A DNA stretch of 64,000 nt, taken from Lachnospiraceae bacterium (GTDB lineage: Bacteria > Bacillota > Clostridia > Lachnospirales > Lachnospiraceae). Positions 51,972 through 61,065 of the stretch are shown piece by piece. The notes under the pieces were generated by a model. It saw only the letters and a list, made by a program, of their open reading frames with translations, searched no databases and had not been told where the DNA came from. The position numbers and the translations under genes are program-made. How positions within the stretch are numbered: position 1 is the first letter of the stretch; every line of letters begins with the position of its first letter. The stretch covers positions 62,001-126,000 of the forward strand of contig JAETRD010000003.1 of NCBI GenBank assembly GCA_021770345.1, in the 5' to 3' direction.

Positions 51972-53426
51972 CTAGCACTCCCCAAGCAAATAACGATAAA
52001 GTCCCTCATAGCGGAACTTCGAGCTGTTCCACGAGAAATCGTTCGCCATGCCGCGGTCGATCATCTGGTTCCACTGCTTTTTCCGGTCGAAGAAAATATG
52101 CTTGGAATAGTTGATCACCTGCAGCATCTCGTCTCCGTTATAATTTGCAAACGAGAAACCGTCTCCGGTGTTTTCGTACTCGTTGAACGGCTTTACGGTG
52201 TCCTTCAGTCCGCCGGTCTCGCGGACGATCGGAACGGTTCCGTAGCGGAAGGAAATCAGCTGCGTCAGTCCGCACGGCTCAAACTGGGACGGCATCAAAA
52301 ACGCATCCGCCGCCGCATACAGTTTGTGGGCAAGATCGTCCGAGTAACAGATATTTGCGGAAACCCGGTCGCCGTATTTCCACGCGTAGTGGCGGAACAT
52401 ATTCTCGTACTGCGGACTTCCGGTTCCGATGACAACCAACTGCGTGTAATCGTCCACAATCCGGTCGATCGCATAGTTAATCAAATCAAGACCCTTCTGG
52501 TCCGTCAGACGGGAAATCAGACCGATCATATATTTCTTCTTGTCGACGGCAAGGCCCAGCTCTTCCTGGAGCTTCGTCTTATTGATCGCTTTCTTCTTGC
52601 GGAAGCTCTCGGCGTCGTAGTTTGCGTAAATTTTCGGATCTGTCTGCGGATTGTAAACCCCGTAATCAATACCGTTTACAATTCCCTGCATGTCGAAGTG
52701 ACGCGCCGCAAGCAGGCCGTTTAAGCCTTCGCCATAGTATTCGGTCTGAATCTCGTTTGCGTAGGAATCACTCACGGTAGTGATGTAATCCGCATAGACG
52801 AGACCGCCCTTTAACATGTTGGCATCCTTCTTAAACTCCAGCTTATCCGGCGTAAACAGGCTCGAAGAGAATCCGGTTAGCCCCTGCATCGTCTTCACGT
52901 CCCACACGCCCTGGAACTTGAGATTGTGGATCGTAATCATCGATTTGATCCCCCAGTAGAAAGAATCCGCCTGAAATTCATTCTTCAGGTATACCGGAAC
53001 AAGACCGGTCTCCCAGTCATGGCAGTGAATCAGTTCCGGCCGGAAATCAATCGCCTTTAACATCGAAAGCACCGCCTTGTCAAAGAAGACAAATTTCTCG
53101 ATGTCGTACCGGATATCCCCGTAAGGCGTATCGCAGGCGAAATACTCCTGATTGTCGATGAAATAATAGGTAATGCCGTCGAGCTGATACTTAAGCACTC
53201 CGACATATTTGTTCTGGATGTATGTACCGGCATTCATATAAAAATGCGTCACATACTCGAACTGATTGCGGAAATGCTCCGGTATGCAGGTGTAATTCGG
53301 GATTACGACCCGCACATCCCACTCCGACTTGTCGAACTCTTTCGGAAGCGCTCCGCAGACATCTGCCAGCCCTCCTGTCTTGATAAACGGAACACATTCC
53401 GACGCGGCAAAAAGTATTTTTCTCAT
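51972..53426 (-). CDS. glgA: Glycogen synthase (ADP-glucose type)
   Basis: GlgA transfers glucose from ADP-glucose to growing alpha-1,4-glucan. This GT5 enzyme of 484 residues has the donor-binding motif KTGGLADVCGALP at about residues 16-28, HCHDWETGLVPVYLK, TIHNLKFQG, VNGIDYGVYNP, GLISRLTDQKGLDLI, and the C-terminal catalytic segment PSQFEPCGLTQLISFRYG with EFEPCG-like Glu and Cys. It lies 18 bp after metY. No other glycogen genes are next to it; in this group glgA is often separated from glgB/C. Confidence 0.95.
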   Translation of the reverse strand: MRKILFAASECVPFIKTGGLADVCGALPKEFDKSEWDVRVVIPNYTCIPEHFRNQFEYVTHFYMNAGTYIQNKYVGVLKYQLDGITYYFIDNQEYFACDTPYGDIRYDIEKFVFFDKAVLSMLKAIDFRPELIHCHDWETGLVPVYLKNEFQADSFYWGIKSMITIHNLKFQGVWDVKTMQGLTGFSSSLFTPDKLEFKKDANMLKGGLVYADYITTVSDSYANEIQTEYYGEGLNGLLAARHFDMQGIVNGIDYGVYNPQTDPKIYANYDAESFRKKKAINKTKLQEELGLAVDKKKYMIGLISRLTDQKGLDLINYAIDRIVDDYTQLVVIGTGSPQYENMFRHYAWKYGDRVSANICYSDDLAHKLYAAADAFLMPSQFEPCGLTQLISFRYGTVPIVRETGGLKDTVKPFNEYENTGDGFSFANYNGDEMLQVINYSKHIFFDRKKQWNQMIDRGMANDFSWNSSKFRYEGLYRYLLGEC

Positions 53427-53444
53427 GGAAAACCTCCTCCAAAA

Positions 53445-54728
53445 TTATATAGTATCTAACGCCTGGTTTAAATCTGCGATAATGTCTGCGGCATTTTCAA
53501 TTCCGACAGACAGACGCATCAAATCCGATGCGATCCCTGCCTCTGCGAGCTGTTCCTCCGTCATCTGGCGATGCGTATGGCTCGCCGGATGCAGAATGCA
53601 GGTTCTGGCATCTGCCACATGGGTAACAATCGCAGTCAGCTTCAGTCGGTCCATAAAGCGCACGGCTGTCTCTCTGTCGCCTTTTACTCCGAACGCCAGA
53701 ACACCGCAGGTTCCCTCCGGCATATACTTTCGAGCAAGCGCGTAGTATCTGCTGCTTTCGAGCCCCGGATAATTCACCCAGGCGACCTTTTCATGGCTCT
53801 CGAGAAACTCCGCAACCTTCTGTGCATTCTCACAGTGCCTCTGCATGCGCAGATGCAGCGTCTCAAGCCCCACATTCAGCAGGAACGCGTTCATCGGAGA
53901 CGGGATGGACCCGAGATCCCTCATAAGCTGAGCCGTGGCCTTCGTGATATAGGCGCCTTTTCCGAAGCGTTCGGTGTAGGTGATCCCGTGGTAAGACACA
54001 TCCGGTTCCGTGAGACCCGGAAACTTTTCACGGTGGGCATCCCAGTCAAAATTGCCCGAATCCACGATCGCTCCGCCCACCGCCATCGCGTGTCCGTCCA
54101 TATATTTTGTCGTGGAATGCGTCACGATATCCGCACCCCACTCAAACGGACGGCAGTGAATCGGCGTCGCAAAGGTATTGTCGACGATCAGCGGAACACC
54201 ATGCGCATGGGCAAGGCGTGCAAACTTTTCGATATCGAGAACCACCATTGACGGGTTCGCGATCGTCTCCGCAAACACCGCTTTCGTATTCGGTCGAAAC
54301 GCTTTTGCAAGCTCCTCCTCATCCGCATCGGGATTGACAAAGGTACAGTCGATGCCCTGTTTCTTCATGGTTGTCCCGAACAGGTTAAACGTACCTCCAT
54401 AGACGGAATTGGAGCAGACAATGTGATCCCCGGCCTCACAGATATTAAACAGCGCATAATAATTTGCAGCCTGTCCCGATGAGGTGAGCATTCCGGCCGC
54501 TCCGCCTTCAAGCCCGGTAATCTTTGCCGCAACCGCATCTGTTGTAGGATTCTGCAGCCTTGTATAGAAATACCCTGCATCCTCGAGATCAAAGAGTCTT
54601 CCCATCTGATCACTGTTGTCGTACTTAAATGTAGTGCTCTGATAAATCGGAAGTACCCGCGGTTCCCCGCACTTCGGTTTCCAGCCCGACTGAATACATT
54701 TTGTCTCAATCCTGTAATTGCTATCCAT
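53445..54728 (-). CDS. metY: O-acetylhomoserine sulfhydrylase-like PLP enzyme
   Basis: This 427-residue member of the Cys/Met-metabolism PLP family most likely makes homocysteine from O-acetylhomoserine and sulfide. It has the substrate/PLP region YTRLQNPTTDA, MLTSSGQAANYYAL, VDNTFATP, the PLP lysine in THSTTKYMDGHAMAVGG (about residue 208), and the late loop SVGIEN. A length near 430 and the inserted region after the lysine (YHGITYTERFGKGAYITKATA) fit MetY better than MetB or MetC. No SAM riboswitch or T-box is seen in the 131-bp gap upstream, which mainly holds the terminator of yebC. Confidence 0.9.
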   Translation of the reverse strand: MDSNYRIETKCIQSGWKPKCGEPRVLPIYQSTTFKYDNSDQMGRLFDLEDAGYFYTRLQNPTTDAVAAKITGLEGGAAGMLTSSGQAANYYALFNICEAGDHIVCSNSVYGGTFNLFGTTMKKQGIDCTFVNPDADEEELAKAFRPNTKAVFAETIANPSMVVLDIEKFARLAHAHGVPLIVDNTFATPIHCRPFEWGADIVTHSTTKYMDGHAMAVGGAIVDSGNFDWDAHREKFPGLTEPDVSYHGITYTERFGKGAYITKATAQLMRDLGSIPSPMNAFLLNVGLETLHLRMQRHCENAQKVAEFLESHEKVAWVNYPGLESSRYYALARKYMPEGTCGVLAFGVKGDRETAVRFMDRLKLTAIVTHVADARTCILHPASHTHRQMTEEQLAEAGIASDLMRLSVGIENAADIIADLNQALDTI

Positions 54729-54810
54729 GATGCTATGTACTCTCCTTTAATTCTCTTACTTAGAATTATAATATAACATTTTCGCCGATAATTCTATAAC
54801 TTTTTTAACA

Positions 54811-54853
54811 TTTTAAAACGGCGGTGACTTCGTATGCCCGAAATCACTGCCGT
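54811..54853 (-). terminator. Terminator after yebC
   Basis: The minus strand forms a 15-bp stem with two mismatches (ACGGCAGTGATTTCG with CGAAGTCACCGCCGT) around a 6-base loop, followed by TTTTAAAA. It begins 7 bp past the yebC stop codon. Confidence 0.75.
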
Positions 54854-54859
54854 CATCGT

Positions 54860-55588
54860 CTACTCGTCCCAGTTGTGATACACTTCCTGCACGTCATCCT
54901 CCGCATCCAAAAGATCCAGAATACGGTTGATATTGGTAAGATCCTCCTCTGCGGTCAATTCCACATAGTTCTGCGGAATCATCGTAACCTCCGCCTGCGC
55001 CATCGGAATCGACTCCGCCTCAAGCGCTGCGCGCACGGTCTCAAATTCTTCCGGATCCGTCAGAATCTCAAAGCTGTCCTCCTCCTCGGAAAAATCCTCC
55101 GCTCCCGCATCGAGCGCGGTCATCATCAGATCATCCGCCTCAAGCGCGCACTCCTCCTTCGCGATAATAATCTGCCCCTTTTCGTCAAACATATAAGAGA
55201 CGCAGCCCTGGGTTCCGATGCTGCCGTGTCCCTTCGTAAACGCATTTCTGACATTTGCCGCCGTGCGGTTTTTATTGTCGGTCAGACATTTCACAATGAT
55301 GGCGGTGCCGCTCGGGCCGTACCCCTCATAGGTACAGTACTCATAATTTACCGCATTGCCGTCGCCGGCCGCCTTCTTGATTCCGCGGTCAATCGTATCG
55401 TTTGGCATATTGTTAGCCTTCGCCTTTGCAATGACCTGCGCCAGCTTATAGTTGTTGGCGGGATCGGGACCGCCCTCCTTTACCGCCACGGCAATCTCCC
55501 TGCCGATAATGGTAAAAATCTTTCCCTTCGCCGCATCGTTCTTTTCTTTTTTATGCTTGATATTTGCAAATTTTGAATGTCCTGACAT
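54860..55588 (-). CDS. yebC: YebC/PmpR-family DNA- or translation-associated regulator
   Basis: This 242-residue member of the YebC family begins SGHSKFANIKHKKEKNDAAKG (family standard: SGHSKW..IKHKK...D..RGK). It has GPDPANNYKL, YEGYGPSGTAIIV and the acidic C-terminal domains typical of the fold. Members were described as transcription regulators; recent work ties several YebC proteins to relieving ribosome stalling at polyproline. Either role is possible here. It follows the CBS-domain protein gene by 33 bp and ends the transcript at a terminator. Confidence 0.95.
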   Translation of the reverse strand: MSGHSKFANIKHKKEKNDAAKGKIFTIIGREIAVAVKEGGPDPANNYKLAQVIAKAKANNMPNDTIDRGIKKAAGDGNAVNYEYCTYEGYGPSGTAIIVKCLTDNKNRTAANVRNAFTKGHGSIGTQGCVSYMFDEKGQIIIAKEECALEADDLMMTALDAGAEDFSEEEDSFEILTDPEEFETVRAALEAESIPMAQAEVTMIPQNYVELTAEEDLTNINRILDLLDAEDDVQEVYHNWDE

Positions 55589-55621
55589 TGTATTCTCTCC
55601 TCTAAACTGTAATCATCCGGC

Positions 55622-56995
55622 TTATTCTACCACCGATTTTTCGTCCCGGCAAGCCTCGCTCTCCTCCTTAGCGGATCCCTCCGCTTCCTCCGGCAGCCTC
55701 GTCACCAGAACCCTCTGAATCATCTTGTTCTCCACCGCCTGTATCTCAAACAAAAAACCGTAAGCCGTTGTGGAAAACACCTCGCCGTCATCCGGAATTT
55801 TGTCGGTCAGAGAAATCAGAAAACCGTTGAGCGTCTCAAACTCATCCTCATTCTCGTCCGGGATATCCAAAGTCTCCAGCACATCCCTGTATTCCGCCAT
55901 ACCGCTCATATACCAGGTATTTTCGGATAGGCGCTCGATGCTCAGATCCTCCTCGTCATGCTCGTCCTCGATATTGCCCACGATCTCCTCGAGAATATCC
56001 TCCATCGCCACGATTCCGGCTGTCTGCCCGTATTCGTCCACAACGATGACCATATGACTTTTTGCCCCCTGCATCGCGGCAAAAAGCGTATTGATGTTGC
56101 GGGTCTCCGGAATAAAATCCACCTCGCGCACAAAATCCCCGATATCCTTAATCGGGAGATCGTACACCTCCCGGTCCATGACCAGCTCCAGCGCGTCCTT
56201 AATATGCAGGACGCCGATAATATTGTCGATATCCCCCTCATACACCGGAAATCTCGAGTGGCTGGTCTCCTTGATAAAGCCGAGCGTCTCCGCAAACGTT
56301 TTATTCCCGTCAAGCGCCACGATACTCTTGCGGTGCGTCATAATGTCCTTGGCTTCCTTGTCGCCGAACTCAAAAATATTATGTATCATCTCCGCTTCGC
56401 TCGCGAGCAGCATTCCCTGCTCATGCCCCTCGTTGATCATGGAGATAATCTCTTCCTCGGTCACATCGTCGGTCTCACTTAAGGGGTCTACACCGAAGAT
56501 GCGCGCCAGCAGATTCGCGAGTATGTTCATCAGCCATATCGCAGGCGCGAATACAATTTCTATCACATGCACGAAGCGCACCAGCGCAAGCGCCCAGCTC
56601 TCCGGCTTTCGCGAGGCCACTTTCTCCGGCGTGTAAACCCCGACCACCAGCACGATAAGGCTCAATACCGCAAATATCCCAATGTCCGCCAGGACGGACA
56701 GCAACATCTGCGGCGGTTCGTCAAAGAAAAACTTTTTCCAGAGCGGAACATGCAAAAAGCCTACCAGCATGTGTGCCAGCAATATCATAAACTGACACAC
56801 ATAGGTATAGCGCTCCGATTTATCCGCATATTTTAAAAGAAGGACGGCCTGTTTGTTTCCGTCTCCCGCCAGTTTCTCGATTGCACTCTCATTCAGATTC
56901 TGCATCGCTGCAATAAACCCGAAAATCAAAAAATCAAAAACAACTAAAATCACAAAAATGAGAATCCCTATATCGGGACTGCCACCGTCGTCCAT
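55622..56995 (-). CDS. CNNM/CorC-type (hemolysin-family) CBS-domain membrane protein
   Basis: This protein of about 457 residues has an N-terminal DUF21/CNNM membrane domain with four helices (about 10-170), a tandem CBS pair (about 220-340, including the linker motif DIMTHRKSIVALDG and HSRFPVYEGDIDNIIGVLHIKD), and a C-terminal CorC_HlyC domain (about 370-450). Relatives act in Mg2+ or other divalent-cation transport; the hemolysin label is historical. The usual P-loop-like GxVAxED motif is AGIVAMEDILEEIVG, intact. The start is uncertain: the ATG at 56995 gives a clean N-terminus but the nearest GGAAG is 14 nt away, and the frame stays open to 57076. Confidence 0.88.
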   Translation of the reverse strand: MDDGGSPDIGILIFVILVVFDFLIFGFIAAMQNLNESAIEKLAGDGNKQAVLLLKYADKSERYTYVCQFMILLAHMLVGFLHVPLWKKFFFDEPPQMLLSVLADIGIFAVLSLIVLVVGVYTPEKVASRKPESWALALVRFVHVIEIVFAPAIWLMNILANLLARIFGVDPLSETDDVTEEEIISMINEGHEQGMLLASEAEMIHNIFEFGDKEAKDIMTHRKSIVALDGNKTFAETLGFIKETSHSRFPVYEGDIDNIIGVLHIKDALELVMDREVYDLPIKDIGDFVREVDFIPETRNINTLFAAMQGAKSHMVIVVDEYGQTAGIVAMEDILEEIVGNIEDEHDEEDLSIERLSENTWYMSGMAEYRDVLETLDIPDENEDEFETLNGFLISLTDKIPDDGEVFSTTAYGFLFEIQAVENKMIQRVLVTRLPEEAEGSAKEESEACRDEKSVVE

Positions 56996-57128
56996 ATTGT
57001 TTGCTGTCTTCCTTTCTTTCGTTCCTCTGCTCCCTGAAACCTCCAAAATCATATCATTTCTGTGACAAATAGTCAAGCTTTCCGGGTGTACTCCGCGGTC
57101 TCGTATACTGCGCTGCTGCGTTTTCTCA

Positions 57129-57476
57129 CTATGTATACAATTCCAGACTTATCTCAAGCGCCTTGTCAATCTGTATCAGAATCTGGTTATCCAGATGACA
57201 TACCTTATCCTTCAACCGCGTTTTGTCAATCGTGCGAAGCTGCTCTAACAGCACCACGGAATCTTTTACAAGCTCATATTTGCGGCTGTCAAGCGCCACA
57301 TGTGTCGGAAGCTTCGCCTTGTTCATCTGCGAGGTGATCGCCGCACAGATCACGGTTGGACTGTGCTTATTTCCCACATCGTTCTGTATGATAAGAACCG
57401 GGCGGACACCGCCCTGTTCCGAACCTACCACCGGTCTTAAATCCGCATAAAAAATATCCCCACGTCGAATTACCAT
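57129..57476 (-). CDS. mazF: MazF/EndoA-type endoribonuclease toxin without adjacent antitoxin
   Basis: This 115-residue product is a close EndoA-type MazF, an ACA-class (UACAU in Bacillus) mRNA interferase. It has [34 protein letters not shown], and ICAAITSQ with the conserved Arg and Thr. In Bacillus the order is alr, antitoxin (ndoAI/mazE), toxin (ndoA). Here mazF follows alr after 65 bp and no antitoxin frame fits in the gap. The ATG at 57476 has GGGAG 9 nt upstream; a longer frame to 57518 lacks a site. The antitoxin may be elsewhere, or the protein may be used differently. Confidence 0.92.
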   Translation of the reverse strand: MVIRRGDIFYADLRPVVGSEQGGVRPVLIIQNDVGNKHSPTVICAAITSQMNKAKLPTHVALDSRKYELVKDSVVLLEQLRTIDKTRLKDKVCHLDNQILIQIDKALEISLELYT

Positions 57477-57541
57477 ATACTTTTCACTCCCTAATTCTTT
57501 TAAGGATAGTATTGCCAATTTTCACGGGTGTATTCAGTTTT

Positions 57542-58717
57542 TTATTCCTCGGAAAAAAAATCTCTTGTGCCTGTTATCCGGCCTTCTTTTCGAAAAATAC
57601 GCGGCACACGCTTTCCGATATCGCAGACAAATTCATAATTAAATCTTCCGGAGCGCTCTCCAAGCTCCTCCATCGTGATCTGTTCATCGCCGTCCCTTCC
57701 GATCAAAACGACCTTATCGCCGCACTTTACGTCGGGGATCTCCGTCACGTCCACCATAAACTGGTCCATGCAGACCCTGCCGCGAATCGGCGCGCGCTTT
57801 CCATGAATCAGCACATCGCCTTTGCCTGAAAGGCCGCGGGCATAGCCGTCCGCATAGCCCACGGGAATCGTCGCGATCATGCGCGGCTCACTCGTGCGGT
57901 ATGTGCCTCCGTAACTGATTTCCCGGCCGGCCGGAAGCTCTTTTACATAAGCCACATGGGTGACAAGCGACATTGCCGGCTTTAACGCAAGGCGGCTCAT
58001 GTTGACATCCGGCGACGGCCACAGGCCGTATAAAATGATTCCGGCCCGCACCAGATCCAGATTTGCCTCCGGGATATCGATAATTCCCGCACTGTTTGAA
58101 CAGTGATGCAGAGGAATCGAAACGCCCCTCTCCTCCATCATTCCCGTCATTTCCCGATAGCGCGCAAGCTGTGCATACGTCTTTTCCTTTTCCGGTTCAT
58201 CCGCCGTAGCAAAATGGGTAAAAATACCCTCCACTACTATATGCGGAAGCGCTGCGATCCGTGCCATCTCATCCGCAGCGTCCTCCGTGACCTGATAGCC
58301 GATACGGCTCATTCCGGTATCCACCGCAAAGTGGATCCTGCAGTCTCTGCCGAGCCGCTCCGCCGCCTCGGAGAGTTCCTGCGCCATTTCAAGCGTAAAC
58401 ACGGTCGGCCGGATATCCGCAAGAATCAGCTCCTCGTACTGGTCCGGGAACACATAGCCCAGAATCAAAATCGGTTTTTCCAGCCCGCACTCCCGCAGGA
58501 TCAGGCTCTCCTCAAAGGTCGCCACCGCGTAGCCGTACAGATAGGGCAGACGGTCAATCGCGTGCGCGACGGCCACGGCTCCGTGCCCGTAACCGTCCGC
58601 CTTTACTACCGCCATAATCTTCGTGTCCTTCGCTGTAATCCGATGCATCGCTTCCATATTTGACACAATCGCATCCAAATCAATTTCCGCATATACTCTG
58701 CTATATCTGTTCATCAT
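57542..58717 (-). CDS. alr: Alanine racemase
   Basis: Alr interconverts L- and D-alanine with PLP to supply D-Ala for peptidoglycan. The 391-residue product has the PLP lysine in AVVKADGYGHGA (about residue 38), the second catalytic Tyr in SYGGTYRT, HCSNSAGI, and the C-terminal GRVCMDQFMVDVT. It overlaps the NAD(P)HX-repair gene by 17 bp, so the two are coupled, and mazF follows. This nnr-alr-mazF order is common in Clostridia and Bacilli. Confidence 0.97.
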   Translation of the reverse strand: MMNRYSRVYAEIDLDAIVSNMEAMHRITAKDTKIMAVVKADGYGHGAVAVAHAIDRLPYLYGYAVATFEESLILRECGLEKPILILGYVFPDQYEELILADIRPTVFTLEMAQELSEAAERLGRDCRIHFAVDTGMSRIGYQVTEDAADEMARIAALPHIVVEGIFTHFATADEPEKEKTYAQLARYREMTGMMEERGVSIPLHHCSNSAGIIDIPEANLDLVRAGIILYGLWPSPDVNMSRLALKPAMSLVTHVAYVKELPAGREISYGGTYRTSEPRMIATIPVGYADGYARGLSGKGDVLIHGKRAPIRGRVCMDQFMVDVTEIPDVKCGDKVVLIGRDGDEQITMEELGERSGRFNYEFVCDIGKRVPRIFRKEGRITGTRDFFSEE

Positions 58718-60227
58718 TTATCTCCATACCGCACGGTATATTTTCCTCTTTCAAACTGCGCAGCCCTTCCATCAGATCGGAAGCCATCAGGCCCCTCATG
58801 CCGGTTTTCTCTGCAGCGAAATCTCCGGCAAGCCCGTGTAAAAAGACCCCGAACGCAGCGGCATCCCCGGCGGTCATTCCCTGCGCCGCAAGAGCCGCAA
58901 TCACCCCCGTGAGCACATCTCCGCTCCCGGCAGTCGCCATCCCCGCATTCCCGGTCAGGTTCAGCCAGGTCATTCCGCCGGGCAGGCCAATCACCGTGTG
59001 TTCGTCTTTTAATACGCATATCACATTATATTGCGCCGCAAACTCCTCCGCAACCGCTTTCCGATGATTTTGTATAAAATCCACGGAATTTCCGGTCAGA
59101 CGTCCCATCTCCCCGGGATGCGGCGTCACGATCAGCTGTGTGTGCGCCGCGGAAAGCACATTCGCATCCGCCGCGACAATGTTTAACGCATCCGCGTCAA
59201 GCACCACCGGCACATCGGCGTTTTTTAAAATTTCCCAGACAATCGCCCGCGCACCGTCCGAAGTTCCAAGTCCCGGTCCGGCCGCGATCACATCCGCCCA
59301 CTCCATCGCGTCACGCAGCAGCGCCATATCCGGTTCCCCCGCGGAATATACCGTAAGAACCGCCTCCGGCAGCAGACATCCCAGCACGGACCGGTTTTCC
59401 TCCGGCGTAAAAATACGCACCAGCCCGGCGCCTGCCGCGTAGGCCGCCTTCGCGGAAAAATAAGCCGCTCCCGCCATCCCCGGGCTTCCCGCCGCCACAA
59501 GAACCTTTCCGTAGTCCCCCTTGTTGGAATGGCTTCGCCGCCGCGGAAGCCGCGCCATATCCGCAGGCTCTAAGGTCGCGGCGGACGGCCTGTTCCCCAG
59601 AAAACTGCGCGCGTCAATCCCGATGTCTTTCACCAGAACCTCCCCCGCATACCCGCTTCCCGGCCACAGCACGGTACCGAGCTTTTCAAAGGCAAACGTG
59701 ACGGTGTAATCCGCGGCAAACGCGCTGCCGAGAACGGCGCCGCTGTCCGCGCAGATTCCGGAGGGGAGATCGACCGCGATGCGGCAGCCGGACATCGCGT
59801 TCATTTTCTCGATGCAGGCGCGGTATTCCCCCTCCACGGTTCGCGCAAGTCCGACGCCGAAAACCGCATCCACAATCAACGTGTATTCCTCGTCCTCCGG
59901 TATCGCGGCAAACACCGGATTTCCGTAGGCCTTCCATATCGCTTTCTGCGCCCTGTTTTCTGGGCTTTCTGCCGCGCTTCCCACGGCGACCACGGTGACA
60001 CGGCTGCCGCGCTGCCAGAAAAGTCTTGCAATGGCATAGCCGTCACCGCCGTTGTTGCCGCTGCCGCAGGCCACAAGCACCCGCCCCGCGTCAAGATTCC
60101 GGGACCGGACCGCCTCCGCAAAGGCAAGTGCCGCACGCTCCATCAGCACCATGGGCGGTATGCCGTAGGTCTCTGTGGTGTTTCTGTCATATTCTTTCAT
60201 TTCACGGCTGTTTACAAGATACCGCAT
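58701..60227 (-). CDS. nnr: Bifunctional NAD(P)HX epimerase/dehydratase
   Basis: This fused repair enzyme restores hydrated NADH and NADPH. The N-terminal YjeF epimerase domain (about residues 1-215) has the GSGNNGGDGYAIAR motif and the catalytic DAVFGVG. The C-terminal ADP/ATP-dependent dehydratase (about 225-500) has KGDYGKVLVAAGS, DADALN, TPHPGEMGRL and the nucleotide site NAGMATAGSGDVLTG. At 508 residues it matches the family. The ATG at 60227 has AAGGAGG upstream, while the frame to 60296 lacks one. It follows the rex terminator and begins the nnr-alr-mazF set. Confidence 0.95.
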   Translation of the reverse strand: MRYLVNSREMKEYDRNTTETYGIPPMVLMERAALAFAEAVRSRNLDAGRVLVACGSGNNGGDGYAIARLFWQRGSRVTVVAVGSAAESPENRAQKAIWKAYGNPVFAAIPEDEEYTLIVDAVFGVGLARTVEGEYRACIEKMNAMSGCRIAVDLPSGICADSGAVLGSAFAADYTVTFAFEKLGTVLWPGSGYAGEVLVKDIGIDARSFLGNRPSAATLEPADMARLPRRRSHSNKGDYGKVLVAAGSPGMAGAAYFSAKAAYAAGAGLVRIFTPEENRSVLGCLLPEAVLTVYSAGEPDMALLRDAMEWADVIAAGPGLGTSDGARAIVWEILKNADVPVVLDADALNIVAADANVLSAAHTQLIVTPHPGEMGRLTGNSVDFIQNHRKAVAEEFAAQYNVICVLKDEHTVIGLPGGMTWLNLTGNAGMATAGSGDVLTGVIAALAAQGMTAGDAAAFGVFLHGLAGDFAAEKTGMRGLMASDLMEGLRSLKEENIPCGMEINDEQI

Positions 60228-60294
60228 CGCACTCCTCCTTATCAGGACAGATGTAAACAACGGGCCGCACGCTTCGCGAACAGCCCTTACGTTC

Positions 60295-60323
60295 AAAAAA
60301 GACGCCCACCTGCGGTCAGCGCC
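60295..60323 (-). terminator. Intrinsic terminator after rex
   Basis: On the minus strand a GC-rich stem of about nine pairs with one mismatch (GCGCTGACC with GGTGGGCGT, loop GCA) is followed by TTTTTTG. It starts 14 bp past the rex stop codon and isolates rex from the nnr-alr genes. Confidence 0.75.
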
Positions 60324-60337
60324 TTATCCGTACCGAT

Positions 60338-60991
60338 TTAATTGTCATTCTCCCTCGCGCTCCTGTTTTTGACGATGTTATAGGACAGCTGCATCAGGCT
60401 GTCCGAGAGATGTACATTCTCCACGACCACATCCCGGTCAATCAGCTTTAAATCCACATGCGCAAAATTCCAGATTGCATGAATTCCCAGATCTACCAGC
60501 TGATTTGCAATCGCGTCCGCCTTCTCTTTCGGCATTGTCAAAGTTGCAATATCCACCCTGTGCTCCGCACAGAACGTCTCAAGCTCATCAAGCATGCGCA
60601 CTTTGATGCCGCGCACGCTCATGCCTTCCAACGCCGGATTGACGTCGAACAGGCCGATAATGACAAACCCGAGCTTTTCGAATTTTACATAATTCGCAAG
60701 CGCCTGCCCGAGATTTCCGACTCCGATCACAATGATGTTATGCTGCTGATTCAGCCCTAAAATCTTTCCGATCTCCTCATATAAATACTTCACATTATAC
60801 CCGTAACCCTGCTGTCCGAAACCGCCGAAATTATTCAGATCCTGTCTGATCTGGGAGGCAGTGACATTCATTCTCCGGCTCAGATCATTCGAGGAAATGC
60901 GCTCCACGCCATCTTCTAACAGTTCTCCCAAATACCGATAATAACGCGGCATCCTGCGGATTACGGCCTGTGATATTTCTTTTTCCTGCAC
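60338..60991 (-). CDS. rex: Redox-sensing transcriptional repressor Rex
   Basis: Rex represses fermentation and respiration genes when NADH is low and leaves DNA when NADH rises. The 217-residue product has an N-terminal winged helix (SQAVIRRMPRYYRYLGEL; the wing with MNVTASQIRQDLNNFGGFGQQGYGY), a Rossmann domain with VIGVGNLGQALANY (about residues 88-101), and a C-terminal swapped helix. I start it at the GTG at 60991, with GGTGG 8 nt upstream. The reading frame continues upstream to 61117 into its promoter and the ABC-F gene, which cannot be the true start. It is monocistronic between a strong promoter and a terminator. Confidence 0.96.
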   Translation of the reverse strand: MQEKEISQAVIRRMPRYYRYLGELLEDGVERISSNDLSRRMNVTASQIRQDLNNFGGFGQQGYGYNVKYLYEEIGKILGLNQQHNIIVIGVGNLGQALANYVKFEKLGFVIIGLFDVNPALEGMSVRGIKVRMLDELETFCAEHRVDIATLTMPKEKADAIANQLVDLGIHAIWNFAHVDLKLIDRDVVVENVHLSDSLMQLSYNIVKNRSARENDN

Positions 60992-61036
60992 AAAAACTGC
61001 CACCTTTCTGTCTATTCTGATTGCCCGTATAATGCT

Positions 61037-61065
61037 ATTATAGTGATTCCAAAACCGTCTGTCAA
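61037..61065 (-). promoter_or_regulatory. Consensus sigma-A promoter of rex
   Basis: On the minus strand TTGACA (61065-61060) and TATAAT (61042-61037) are perfect consensus hexamers with 17 bp between them. The stop codon of the ABC-F gene is embedded in the -35 box. It lies about 46 bp before the rex start. Confidence 0.93.

Noticed and set aside
54729..54859. SAM riboswitch or T-box upstream of metY
   Set aside because: The gap is 131 bp, about a third of it is the yebC terminator, and no T-box or SAM-I core sequences are recognisable.
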